From: Flectonema sp. DT1601
Lineage: Eukaryota; Euglenozoa; Diplonemea; Diplonemida; Diplonemidae
Assembly: GCA_964019425.1 (NCBI GenBank)
Contig: OZ025793.1
Coordinates: forward strand, 1,178,001-1,242,000
DNA: 64,000 bases
Direction of reading: 5' to 3'
Part shown: piece by piece, positions 1-10,059 of the stretch
Layout: the number at the start of each line of letters is the position of its first letter
How positions within the stretch are numbered: the first letter of the stretch is position 1
The notes under the pieces: model-generated
What the model saw: the letters and a program-made list of their open reading frames with translations, nothing else
What the model was told of the DNA's origin: nothing
Databases searched by the model: none
Made by a program: the position numbers and the translations under genes

Positions 1-1
1 A

Positions 2-2263
2 CACATCACGTGTACTGCAGAATGTCAGCAACGAATATCAATATTTGATTCTCACAGTCAACAAAGACTTTTTGTAATTGAATCCGCCGATCGAATTCAC
101 TTGTGTTCCATTCAAAATGATAGCTGTCGTCAGTTGTTTGATATTTATCGTGTTCAGAAATTAATGTTATCTGAATGGGAGTGTAGAAATAATATTAAAA
201 TTGAAATGATTTGTCATACTGAATATATCTGTCGCTCATTACTCAACCACATTGAAAGACAACAAACATCTTTTATGATGACAATGGAAATCTACGAGAA
301 AGCAATTACTGTAATGTTTATAGAAGAACAAGACTATAGAAATATGGTTGAGAAGGAATGTGACTACACCCTTGAGTATATTAATAATATTCCAACGTAC
401 ATGAGCAATGTGGTGGCTTCACATACTCAATTAAAAAATGAAGAAGAGTGCGATCGTCTAACCATCATTCAAAGTGAAGAAATGTTTACAAAAGAAGCAG
501 GAAAATCATTACACCATGCTGCAGCTGAGTATGACAGGCAACAGAGGACGGATATTGAAGATTTGGAAATTAGCATAAGAGACGGTATTGATCATAGTTG
601 GAAATCAATAGCACAACAAGCATGGGCACAAACTGCCGTTGTCTGTAGTGGTAGTTTTATAAGATATTGCAGTCGTAGAAACTCTGTTATTGCTCCAGTG
701 CTTGACTCACATGAACAAGCAAAAAGAACTGAGCTACAGGTCGTTGCTGATCTATCACTCCGAATGTTGCATCAACAAGGACATCAAGACATGCGAAATG
801 CAAAGACTCAACAACACATAAGACGTCGAATTGAACTCATAAATCGAAAGAATTACATTGCTTACATCGGAAAGGTAGTTTTCGGTGGAGAAATTGAAAA
901 ACGAAATCAACTCCTGGAATGTGAGATGCAGTCTTTCTCTGTAATCCAATCAGAGAAAGAAGAGTTCATGGAGACGGCAAAGATATTATTACTGCCAGCA
1001 ATACGTTCCCTTGATGGGGTTCTAGACCCTTTTATAATGCTCTTACTCGGTAATGAGAACGTTGCTTACTATGATCATGAAGAAGTGTTTAGTAGAAGTA
1101 ATGTTTCTTTACTCCATCAAATTGAAAATATGTTTCTTTCTGAACCCTTCAGTAGATCTCTACTGGAACTTGAAGAGAATCAATTGTACTTCCAGTACCG
1201 TCTTCACACACAGACGAGAATGTTATCGACAGAAAGTGACACTGTCGCTTCAAAACTATACCTCGATGAGGAATACAGTTACTCGTTGATAGTAATAAAT
1301 TTCGAACAGGAACTTGAACGTTTTCCTATTGAGGAACAGTCAAGTTTCGCTTTGTATTGGCTTACTATACGAGCGACAGCTGTAATGACTATGCAGAAGT
1401 TCTTGCGACTCTACAGAGCAAATCGAAAGATTCGGTCAGTTAGGAGACTTGTTGAACGAAAGGTATTACTTTCTGAAATAAGTGAACAACTTGACTTCAA
1501 ACTATCCAACCTACCGAATTCCGAATCTGGTGGTAGAACAGCCTTAGAGATTGAGGAATGTGTTTCCTATTCAACACTGAGTGACAAACAGAAGTCTCAT
1601 TTCATGGCTGCCTTCCCTCCTATCGTATCAGAGTTAGAGTCAGCTATAAACACGACAGTAATTAATACTGTTACTCATAACAAGTCTTCCTGCTTCCCAG
1701 AGCTGTATAAACTCTTCCAATACGCTCCGATAGTCAAAGAAGTGAACACTTCAGAGCAACGTTGTAGGGCTCGACTGCACAGACACCGAAAGTTAGACTT
1801 TCGTGGAATCCTATTTGATAAAACAGATGGTTATGCGAGACTTCCTCCATTAGCAAAGCTACCAGTTGTGAAAGACCGTGATAGAAGGATAAAGTTTAAA
1901 GGTAATAAACCAATGGCTATTATTCATCGGAAGAAAATTATAAAAAAGAAATCCTACGAAGATCATTCAACAACAATAGCAACAGCAGTGAAGTCAGAGA
2001 GGACTCGAAGGCAGGATATTTACAAATCAGAGTTTCTGAATAGATCAGAGCTTTTGATTGAATGGAAAGTCTCACTAGTTTCTGTTTGTGTGGGTGGTTC
2101 GCTCCCTCCACTCCCTGCTGCGCATCTCCCACTTATTGTGTGCAAGAGAACATTTACTCCTCCTGCTCATCGCCATCCACTTATACGCTCATACTCTGTG
2201 AGTGGCGACAAGATAAAAATTAACCACGTTAGACTACCTGAAATTGTACCACTCAGACTTTAG
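2..2263 (+). CDS. 5'-truncated coiled-coil protein with IQ-like segment
   Basis: The frame is open from the window edge to a TAG stop, so the 5' end lies outside; the first in-frame ATG is at 206 but nothing marks it as a start. The 753 visible residues are mostly charged and helical, rich in Glu, Gln, Arg and His. Around 1375-1440 the segment MQKFLRLYRANRK resembles an IQ calmodulin-binding motif. The last ~150 residues are basic and rich in Pro, Ser and Leu. I recognise no family. Long helical proteins with IQ-like motifs are common in cilia and the cytoskeleton, but that role is only a guess. The coding frame is sure; the function is not. Confidence 0.75.
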   Translation, partial: HITCTAECQQRISIFDSHSQQRLFVIESADRIHLCSIQNDSCRQLFDIYRVQKLMLSEWECRNNIKIEMICHTEYICRSLLNHIERQQTSFMMTMEIYEKAITVMFIEEQDYRNMVEKECDYTLEYINNIPTYMSNVVASHTQLKNEEECDRLTIIQSEEMFTKEAGKSLHHAAAEYDRQQRTDIEDLEISIRDGIDHSWKSIAQQAWAQTAVVCSGSFIRYCSRRNSVIAPVLDSHEQAKRTELQVVADLSLRMLHQQGHQDMRNAKTQQHIRRRIELINRKNYIAYIGKVVFGGEIEKRNQLLECEMQSFSVIQSEKEEFMETAKILLLPAIRSLDGVLDPFIMLLLGNENVAYYDHEEVFSRSNVSLLHQIENMFLSEPFSRSLLELEENQLYFQYRLHTQTRMLSTESDTVASKLYLDEEYSYSLIVINFEQELERFPIEEQSSFALYWLTIRATAVMTMQKFLRLYRANRKIRSVRRLVERKVLLSEISEQLDFKLSNLPNSESGGRTALEIEECVSYSTLSDKQKSHFMAAFPPIVSELESAINTTVINTVTHNKSSCFPELYKLFQYAPIVKEVNTSEQRCRARLHRHRKLDFRGILFDKTDGYARLPPLAKLPVVKDRDRRIKFKGNKPMAIIHRKKIIKKKSYEDHSTTIATAVKSERTRRQDIYKSEFLNRSELLIEWKVSLVSVCVGGSLPPLPAAHLPLIVCKRTFTPPAHRHPLIRSYSVSGDKIKINHVRLPEIVPLRL

Positions 2264-2623
2264 AATAAATATGTTCAACAAAAGGAGTCTCCGCAGTGGT
2301 TATAAAGTTATGTTTTTTGATTAGATCTGAAAAATCTTTTTGTTTTGTAAAAACATCATTTAAAACAATTCATCTCATCCATACTGTATTTGGTGCAGAC
2401 TTCGTTGCTTCGTCGACTGCTTTTCTTTCTTCATTTTGCCTGCTATTCTGAAATTATTCCTTTTCAGGAATTATTGTTTTCTATTAGGCCTACCATTTCA
2501 ATAGAGTAACCCAGTCTATCTAATATATCTTTTACAAGAATAGAATTAGTGGTAAGACAGGTCCTGTTGATGACTGAGTGTGAGTTTAATTACTTGTTTT
2601 ACTAACAGATTTTACCACAGAAA
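2264..2623. other. Intergenic region with splice acceptor for the next gene
   Basis: This is the 3' flank of the truncated gene and the 5' flank of the next one. An AATAAA lies just after the stop. Two candidate acceptors, ACTAACAG (ending 2608) and ACCACAG (ending 2620), sit 15 and 3 nt before the next ATG. I see nothing else in it. Confidence 0.5.
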
Positions 2624-3472
2624 ATGGATATATTAGTTTCAGAAATATCTGCGACGCTAAACGATAGAGCAGCAAGCAGAGTTACTGAACAGCAATTGGA
2701 AGATGCCAGCACCCGTTATTTGTTGTCTGAATTTGTTTTGTCTCAGGCGGAACGAGCATCTGAAGCATCAGATATGACAACAGATTTAATAACATGCGAG
2801 GAGTTAAAGAGGAAATTAGATGAAAAGTGTGAAGGACACACAGCTCACCTTAGACTTATAGAAGAAGCAAGAACTGTTTTGGTTCAGAGATATAAAAAAG
2901 ACTACAACACTATAGCTTTGGAAGTAAGTGAGATAATTAGACCAGCTGTCGAGGAGTTATTGCCAGAGGCTTTACAAAAGTGTCATGGCTGTACGACTGA
3001 TGAGTCATTACTACCGGAGGTTAGGGAACTTTATGATCGTAAATTTGAATTACAAAATGAAACTCAGGATGCGAAATCTGAGTTAGAGATTCTCCAAAGT
3101 GAAATTAATAATCAAATAAAACAAAATGCAATCACAATGTGCAATGTACTCTCCCGGTATAGGATTCCAGCTGAAAGCATGGATAAGTCAGTTTCTGATT
3201 ATCTACTCGCGCTGGTTGAAGCGCTTCAGCGTAAGATTCATGTGTTGTCGGCAGACATTAATCTGACTGTTTATAACGAAAGAACAATACCTGCTTTAAG
3301 ACAAATTAGAGATACAATCTTAGACCTGACTAACTCAACTATTCTCGAGCAGAGGGCTCTAGAAGCTCTTACTGATCAATATAATGAAATAGACGAAGAT
3401 CCTGAGTACCACCTACTTGACGAACAGTATCGAAGACTTGAAAGAGTTAGAGCAAACTTAGAAAGTTCATAG
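2624..3472 (+). CDS. Coiled-coil protein of unknown function
   Basis: A 282-residue protein with an ATG start (MDILVSEISA) and a TAG stop. It is acidic and almost wholly predicted helical, with heptad-like stretches (for example the QNETQDAKSELEILQSE region, mid-protein, and the YRRLERVRANLE end). No catalytic motif, signal peptide or membrane segment is visible. The start is supported by splice acceptors ACTAACAG and ACCACAG just upstream. It sits between another helical protein and an SMP-domain protein on the same strand. A structural or cytoskeletal role is possible but not shown. Confidence 0.75.
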   Translation: MDILVSEISATLNDRAASRVTEQQLEDASTRYLLSEFVLSQAERASEASDMTTDLITCEELKRKLDEKCEGHTAHLRLIEEARTVLVQRYKKDYNTIALEVSEIIRPAVEELLPEALQKCHGCTTDESLLPEVRELYDRKFELQNETQDAKSELEILQSEINNQIKQNAITMCNVLSRYRIPAESMDKSVSDYLLALVEALQRKIHVLSADINLTVYNERTIPALRQIRDTILDLTNSTILEQRALEALTDQYNEIDEDPEYHLLDEQYRRLERVRANLESS

Positions 3473-3727
3473 TCATCTGTATGCTATTTAAATAGAGTTC
3501 TTACCCTCTCTGGGTAAATTAGATTATTGGTCACTCTTTTTACCTGCAATGTGATTACTACTTTTCATAACAGCAGGTCACACAGCAATGCTTCGTTTAT
3601 GACATTCAAATTAATGCTCAAGTGAGGTGATGTAGAAAGTTAACAGTTTTCTGTTGTTTTCTTTTTTTTTTTTAATTAAATTAATTCTCATCACAGAATC
3701 TCCTCAATCAGGGTAGTGAGAACGAAG

Positions 3728-4969
3728 ATGTCATTTGCCGTGAATTGGCCGACTTTCAGTGAAGAAACTGAAACCCAACTTTGCTCAACTTTAAATGAGT
3801 TACTGAAAGAAGCAAAAATGGATGCTAATCTCATAAGAGGTCAGTTCGAAGTTAGGGGAGTCTCAATAGGAAGTATACCACCAACTGTAACCTTAATGGG
3901 TGTCAACACGACTAGCTTAGAAGAGTTGAGTGTTGAAGTTTGCCTTCAGTACGATGACCAACAGTGCGAAGGTTTTGCCATAACAATCGGAGGAGCAGAA
4001 ATTGCTCTGACTGGTGAGGCAGATGACCCGGCATTTGCACCGAGTAAGTTGTGGTATCCATTTGAAGTAACATTATATAATATTAAAATTATTGCAAAGG
4101 CTCAAATTGATGTGTCGTTACCCACACTGAGACAGATTGTAACACACAAGCCCCCTCCGGCATTTGCACTTCACGAACTGCAGTTAGGACGACTTCGTGC
4201 AGCTAGGACACCAGTTGTTGATGAGAGGAAAGTATCAACACCGAGTTCAAGTGGAAGGGGACCATATCATTACCAACAACATACTCTCACAAGTGTTGCT
4301 TTGAAGGAAGTTTCTCTTCCTTGTGATTCCATCGGTCCTCCGAGTACATCTACTCCACAAAAAGTGTTAAAAAATGCCGGTTTTGGTTTCGCCTACGCAT
4401 CAAGACGCGTCCACTACCCCAAGTGGCCTCGTACTTCAGATGCTAATCGACAAACCAATTATTGTGATACATCATCGACAGCAGGTACGGTGAGATCACG
4501 ATCTGATAATTGTAAGATAACACCATCACAACAATCATTATCTACTAATATTGGGAGGAGGGGAATGACAACTGTTCCTTCTCTCATCAGTTTAGAAACA
4601 TCAAATTCCGTTGGAAGTTACAATACCGTTGGTATGTTACAAAACTTAGAAAGAGGACAAGAGGAATCAAGTAGCATTCCTGAAGTCATGTCATCACCTC
4701 AAGTTGCTCCATCTTCACCTGACTATCCTTCAGAAACTTCTGTAACGATTCTCTTTTCAGGTACTCCTCGTGTTGATTTCTTTCTGCGTACTAACTTTCG
4801 TCAATTAAAAGGAGCTGATGAACAGACTAAATCTATTTTAATGTCTTTATTACGACCAAAACTTGAAGAACTACTTCGAGGTATTATTATAAAACTTCCT
4901 GAGAAGACTGTTGAACTTGGTACTGGAGGGAAACCGTCAAGAGCGAATATGTATTACCAGTCACCGTGA
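3728..4969 (+). CDS. MDM12: MDM12-like SMP-domain protein (ERMES complex candidate)
   Basis: A 413-residue protein starting MSFAVNWPTF. I use this ATG because it gives the family-like MSF-x-x-NW start and follows a T-rich tract and acceptor (AG ending 3696). Residues 1-140 match an Mdm12-type SMP fold: a short N-terminal helix, a G-x-x-PP-x-V-x-L segment, then beta strands ending near VTLYNIKIIAKAQIDVSLP. A low-complexity Ser/Thr insert follows, and the SMP fold seems to resume near 4735 (VTILFSGTPRVDFFLR). In fungi Mdm12 bridges Mmm1 and Mdm34 in the ERMES tether and moves phospholipids between ER and mitochondria. The family call rests on motif order, not on a search; another SMP protein remains possible. 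Confidence 0.6.
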   Translation: MSFAVNWPTFSEETETQLCSTLNELLKEAKMDANLIRGQFEVRGVSIGSIPPTVTLMGVNTTSLEELSVEVCLQYDDQQCEGFAITIGGAEIALTGEADDPAFAPSKLWYPFEVTLYNIKIIAKAQIDVSLPTLRQIVTHKPPPAFALHELQLGRLRAARTPVVDERKVSTPSSSGRGPYHYQQHTLTSVALKEVSLPCDSIGPPSTSTPQKVLKNAGFGFAYASRRVHYPKWPRTSDANRQTNYCDTSSTAGTVRSRSDNCKITPSQQSLSTNIGRRGMTTVPSLISLETSNSVGSYNTVGMLQNLERGQEESSSIPEVMSSPQVAPSSPDYPSETSVTILFSGTPRVDFFLRTNFRQLKGADEQTKSILMSLLRPKLEELLRGIIIKLPEKTVELGTGGKPSRANMYYQSP

Positions 4970-5154
4970 TTTCGGCTGACCGTTTGTTTTTTTTTTGACC
5001 GCGGTCAGTATCTACGAGCGGCACTGTTATAACACTTACGGAAGTATAAAACTATTATCCAAAACAGCTATATCAAAATGAAAGCAATCAGTAAGGTTTC
5101 AAGGAAGTATTTTTTCTGTAGATTTTAATCATATTTATCTCAACCAGCACTATC

Positions 5155-8100
5155 ATGGCCTCGGTAGCGGCGAATACCGCCGATGGTGCTGAATTGGAAA
5201 GCAGTGACAAGGTAAAGCGCTGCAGAGAAGAAGAAGATAAAGGAAAAGAAGAGTCTAAGGAAGACGACAGCGGACTAAAAAGATCGAAGGAAGAAATTAC
5301 TAATTCAAAAACAGATGAGGAATATAAAAATATTGATCAAAGCAATTCTGGTGACGCAGATAAAACGTCAAGTCCACCTCAGGAAATAAGCAAAACAGAT
5401 TGTGAGAATAAAGATGTTGACACCTCTCCAACTACTAACAACAAGGATCAAAGTAGTAAACAACCCAGCACCTCAACAGCAAAGGAATCTACAGAAGACT
5501 GTAAGACCACAGATCCTTTACCTGATAGTCAAATAGTAAGTCAGCCTTCACCAAGTACGAAAGATCAAATTGTTATCAACGCTACTGAAACTACTTCAAC
5601 TTCAACTCAAGAAGTCTGTAAGCAACTCGACTCCTCTTCACCTCAAAAGATAGAAATCATTAAAAATACTTCACAGTCACAGTCACAGTCACAGTCACAG
5701 TCACAGTCACAGTCACAGTCACAGTCACAGTCACAGTCACAGTCACAGTCACAGTCACAGTCGCAGTCTCAACTTCACGAGACTCAAGAAGTAAAACGAG
5801 AGATTCAAAAAACAGAAAGTTCACAAACGCCAGAGAAAGACTCTGAAAAACAGCAACCATCTTCACAAAATGCAGAAGAAACTGTAAAGGAAAAAAGTAA
5901 AACACCCCCGAGCACACCCGAGAAGGAGATAAAGAGACCAAAACTCGACTGGTCTTGTGATAAAACTCATCCAGTGAAAGGAGAAGGACTCGCAACAGTT
6001 GAACGAATATTTATGGACATTTATAGAAATACCATCTTATCTCCTTCAGAAGTTGCGGTGTCTGATTCGTCTTCGATGTCGCAGTTTAAACAGAGACTTG
6101 CGACCTTTTCTTTAAACACTTGGTATTGGTGTGGACCACTATGGAATGAAGGTTGCTCTCCACTACTATGTGCTCAATATGGTTGGAGTGCTAACTCGTA
6201 TGAAGTATTGAAGTGTGAAACTTGTCAACAAAAGACGTTACCTCCGAAGGGTTTCGATCAGGTCTCTCTAGCGGATTGGAAAGATTCGCTTCAATCTTCT
6301 CATCTACAAACCTGTCCGTACTCTGTTGCGAAATGTCCAGATAGTGGCTATACCGCGTTTGATACTCACACTGTTTGTTTTGAAGTTATTCGACAGAGGT
6401 ATGGTCTAATGCTATCAGCGATTACCTCTAAGTCTCCTGACAATACCTTTAAGATTCAAGAAACAGCATTGACTAGTATAAAACCTCACATGTCTCAGTT
6501 AGAACTGCTTTGGGATCGCCTTAGCACTGCAGACGATGAAAAACGACCAGCATTTGACCCTCTGAGCATCGAAGGAAAAGCATTACTACTTGTCATATCT
6601 GGTTGGGCTGCCAGCACGTATACTCAAGAGGCAGCAATCTTTCCAGCAATAAAGAAAACTGGAGCTATAATCTATTGTGATAAATGCATGGCAACCTTCG
6701 GGGCTGTAGTACTAAAGACTGGTGGTGAGGAAGGGGGATTTCAACCCTTTCAAAATCACATGTTATATTGTCCATACATCAAACCTGTGAAATACAGATA
6801 TCCTTTACAGACGGTCTTTAGTCTACAGCTTGAGGGTTCACATCAGAAAACAGAAGTAGATATTCCAATGTATAAAGTTAAAAGATTAAAAGAGGAAGAC
6901 CCAATAGAGCCTCCACCTACTCACCGTCATAAACAAATAGGAAGCACTGAACTCAGAGGTTGGGAGTGGACTCTTGAAGCGTTAGCTGGTTGTCATATGC
7001 CAAGTAGTGACTTGTGTCATAAATCTAATGAAGCGATCATGAGATTCTCTGATGACATCACTCGTCCTATTTTAGAACGCCGTCGAAAATGCACCACCCT
7101 CACCAAGCAAGCTGCTGCTGCTTCGGTGTTACTGATATTTTGTATTGGTACTCCTGTTCCTGTCATACCAAAGGTTCATAAAATCGTTGGTGGTGCAACC
7201 AGAGCTGCAACAGGATGGGGACCTCAATCAACTAACACAAGTAAGATATCAATCAAACCTGTTGTTAAGAAAGCGGTTAAGTCCCAACCTCCTGCAGTAT
7301 CAGTAGTGAAGGTCCAACCTCCTGCAGTGAAGGCAGTTGTTCAGCCAAAGACTACTACACCAAAGGGAGTTGCACCTGTGAAGGGAACCTCAGCAGTTAT
7401 TAAAATCCCATCTCGGGGTACTCCAGTTAAAGCACTGCAACCAACTGTTGGTCGTGGTCGTGGTATTGGAAGAGGTATTGATGTGAAGACGCAGTCAAGA
7501 CCAGCTGCAAAACCATCTGCTCCTATCACAACCGGTCGTGGAGAGATAAAAACTTCTTTAAAGCCCGCAACTCTCGTTGTACTTGGAAAGACAGTCAAAG
7601 TCCCGCCAAAGACGATGATTAAAACTCTTCCACCTGCACCAAAAGCTCCTTCAAAGTCATCTCAGCCGATTACTAAATCGGTAACTCTAATAAAGTCTGT
7701 GACACCTGCCTCGTCAATAAAGGTCCCTCAGCAGGTTGCCCCAACTGCTACTAAAACTGCTGCTTCAGCAGTAAAGCAAACAACCCCCGCGACAGTTGTT
7801 TCGACTTCTGATAGTGCGGAACTAAAAACTTCAAAGGTACGTATTTATTTATTATTTTAAATAACATTCAACGTGAGTTAGAAGTGTCTAATAACTTACT
7901 AACAACAGGGTCCGATGCCAATACCTCCGAAGTCAAAGACTGATACACTCGCACAGTTCCGAGAGCAGATGAGAATGCTTTCTGAGAAAGAGAATTCTGG
8001 GAAGATGACTGAAGCAAAAGCAAAGGTTATAAACTCATGGGGAGCACCTGCTGCAACACCACCAGTGAAGAAACCAGCAGCCAAGGCACCAGCAACAATC

Positions 8101-8418
8101 ACTTTTAAGCGAACAACAGAGAATGAGCCTAAACCTGCAGCAGCTGTACCTAAAGTGGAAGATGCGAAAATGAGACAGGCGAAGTCATGGGCATCCTCGA
8201 CTGAAGTTGCTGGAGATAATCCTTTTGCGTCATTTGTGCAAGACAGTCAAGCACCAGTTAAAACTTTTAACAAGGGTGTTGCAGGCGCCTTCCAACCCAC
8301 GGCAATGGTATGCGTACCTCGTCTTATTGAATAATGTTATTACTTTAGAACTCTTTATTAAATTACAAACCAACAGGGACGTGCTCGTGGTCGAGGTACT
8401 CGCAGACGCGGCTGGTAG
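5155..8418 (+). CDS. ZC3HC1: C3HC zinc-finger (ZC3HC1/NIPA/Rsm1-like) nuclear protein, three exons
   Basis: Exons 5155-7836, 7909-8307 and 8377-8418, all phase 0, give 1,040 residues. The introns are GTACGT...CAACAG (72 nt) and GTATGC...CAACAG (69 nt); the first has TACTAAC directly before its acceptor. Residues ~1-265 are acidic and low-complexity with a 17-fold Ser-Gln run. Then comes the C3HC region ([21 protein letters not shown]), and around 6600-6780 an Rsm1-like second zinc region ([15 protein letters not shown]). The C-terminal third is rich in Lys, Pro, Thr and Val, and exon 3 adds an Arg-Gly tail. In animals ZC3HC1 sits at the nuclear basket; yeast and plants have related Rsm1/Pml39 proteins. 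It is about twice the human length because of the disordered flanks. An acceptor ending 5147 supports the start. Confidence 0.75.
5671..5772 (+). repeat. Hexanucleotide (TCACAG)n tandem repeat
   Basis: Fifteen uninterrupted TCACAG copies (5671-5760) and two degenerate copies (TCGCAG, TCTCAA). It lies in frame in the ZC3HC1-like gene and encodes 17 Ser-Gln pairs. The purity of the repeat predicts length variation by slippage; any change by whole units keeps the frame. Confidence 0.95.
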
Positions 8419-8950
8419 TAACAACAGTAGCTGATCTGGTAACACATTAGCTGAAGCCCACCTAGCAAATTGATGGCATCGCTGTCCAATTACAGTATGA
8501 CCATTGTACCTCATTGCGTGCAGCATAGAATGCACACCTTATAGTCGAAGCGTTGTGAGTACAGCTTGCAAGTTTGAATGATGGCATTGCCACAGGAAAA
8601 CTTGAACGGGCAATAACAAAATGAGATGGAGAACAAAAAAAAAAAACAAAAAAAAAAAAAAAAAAAAAAAAGTCAGTAGCCTCCTTCTCACAAGTATTTT
8701 AGACAACAAAAAAAAAAAAAAAGAAATTTCCAGTTCTGGAACTCTCCCACCCAACTCTGTTTTTTCCTGCTCGTAGCAGCTTAGATCAAAACTGGAATTA
8801 TTATTACTGAACAGCTATTGTTAGAGCTACTCTCTACAGGTGATTGTTCCATTATGTGATTGTGAGGGGAAGTTACATATCATCAAACAGATAAGTCAAA
8901 TAAAACATCCATCACTATGATTTAATTACAGAATAAAAAAGAGAAATAAA
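8419..8950. other. Intergenic region with A-tracts
   Basis: Holds the 3' flank of the ZC3HC1-like gene, including A-runs around 8634-8670 and 8708-8721, and the 5' flank of QDPR with a TTTAATTACAG acceptor ending 8931. Antisense frames here come from the homopolymer runs. No gene seen. Confidence 0.5.
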
Positions 8951-9732
8951 ATGGCAATGCGTAAAGTACTTGTTTACGGTTCGAGAGGAGCCCTGGGTCA
9001 GAATGTTGTCACCACATTTAAAGGAGCGAAGTGGGATGTCCTCGGAGTTGATTTGAAGGATGAGAAGATAACACCAATTGGACAGACTTGGACGGAACAA
9101 TCAAACTCTGTTATGGAACAGGTGAAGGTTGAGTTAGGAGGTGAGAAGATTGATGCGATTATCAACGTCGCAGGAGGATGGGCTGGAGGTAATATTGCAG
9201 ACGAAGGAATAATCGATTCATCTGATTTGATGTGGAAACAATCTGTACACTCGAGTATCATATCCGGGAAGATTGCAGTCTCACACATGAACAACAATGG
9301 ATTACTTGTACTACCTGGAGCAGCAGCAGCTGCTGAAGGAGGTACTTCATTTATGATGGGATACGGAATGGCTAAGGCAGCCGTTCATCATCTTGTTAAG
9401 TCCCTTGCCCAGGCAGACTCTGGTCTTCCTGAAGGTGCTGTCACTGTTGGATTCCTTCCAGTCACAATTGACACACCAATGAACAGAGAAGCCATGCCTG
9501 ATAACCACGATGTTACTCCGTGTGATGAATTCTCAAGTATGTTTCCTTTCTATTCCTCTTTAGCGGAGCAGCAGTCGTTTGTTCTCTTGTTTTTGCGTTT
9601 AGTTATAAACAGTAAACAAATTACTTTAAAACAGAAAAATTCTTGGAGTGGACTGTTCAGCCTCCAGAAAACGGTGGACTGTATGTTTTCAAAAACGTTC
9701 TTAAGGAGACAACTATTTACCAGCAAAAGTAA
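8951..9732 (+). CDS. QDPR: Dihydropteridine reductase (QDPR), two exons
   Basis: Exons 8951-9536 and 9635-9732 with a 98-nt GTATGT...AAACAG intron (phase 1) give 227 residues, close to the usual ~240. It is a short-chain dehydrogenase: the dinucleotide loop is VYGSRGALG near the start, the Asn-Ala-Gly segment is INVAGGWAGG, and the catalytic Tyr-x-x-x-Lys is in GYGMAKAAVHHL. Residues PVTIDTPMNREAMP match the QDPR-type substrate loop. The enzyme regenerates tetrahydrobiopterin from quinonoid dihydrobiopterin with NADH in the cytosol. The frame stays open through the intron and would give a false 263-residue end; splicing shifts frame and gives QPPENGGLYVFKN, which fits the family's C-terminus (PSSGSLIQV in human). 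An acceptor lies 19 nt before the ATG. Confidence 0.9.
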
Positions 9733-10059
9733 AGTACGCTAACAGATGTCGTCAAAACGTAGTGTAGGCAGGTGTGTTCATCTAGCCTGACCTCAGTTAG
9801 GCAATAAAGACAACAACTATTCTAAAGTTGTCAGCTAGCATTGCTTGCATCAGAAACGGGTAGCCTGAACCTTTCTGATTTCGTGCAAAAAACGTTTTCT
9901 GTGGAAAGTTTTTTTCAAATCTTTGTACTAAATGTTATTTTCTACAGTGACATGTAGTCCAAGTGAAACAGGAACAAGGAAGTTGAAGACCACAACACAC
10001 ACATATTACAAGCTTTTGAATTCTTCACATCTTCCCTTCAGACCCAATTATCTCATAAC
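9733..10059. other. Intergenic region with splice acceptor
   Basis: 3' flank of QDPR (AATAAA near 9800) and 5' flank of NAA25. A pyrimidine-rich CTTCCCTTCAG acceptor ends at 10041, 18 nt before the ATG. No other feature seen. Confidence 0.5.

Noticed and set aside
5660-5995. Minus-strand frame encoding a long Thr-Val repeat
   Set aside because: It is the antisense reading of the (TCACAG)n repeat in the ZC3HC1-like gene.
7915-8334. Separate 139-residue Ala/Pro/Lys-rich gene
   Set aside because: It is exon 2 of the ZC3HC1-like gene: phase-0 splice sites on both sides and matching composition.
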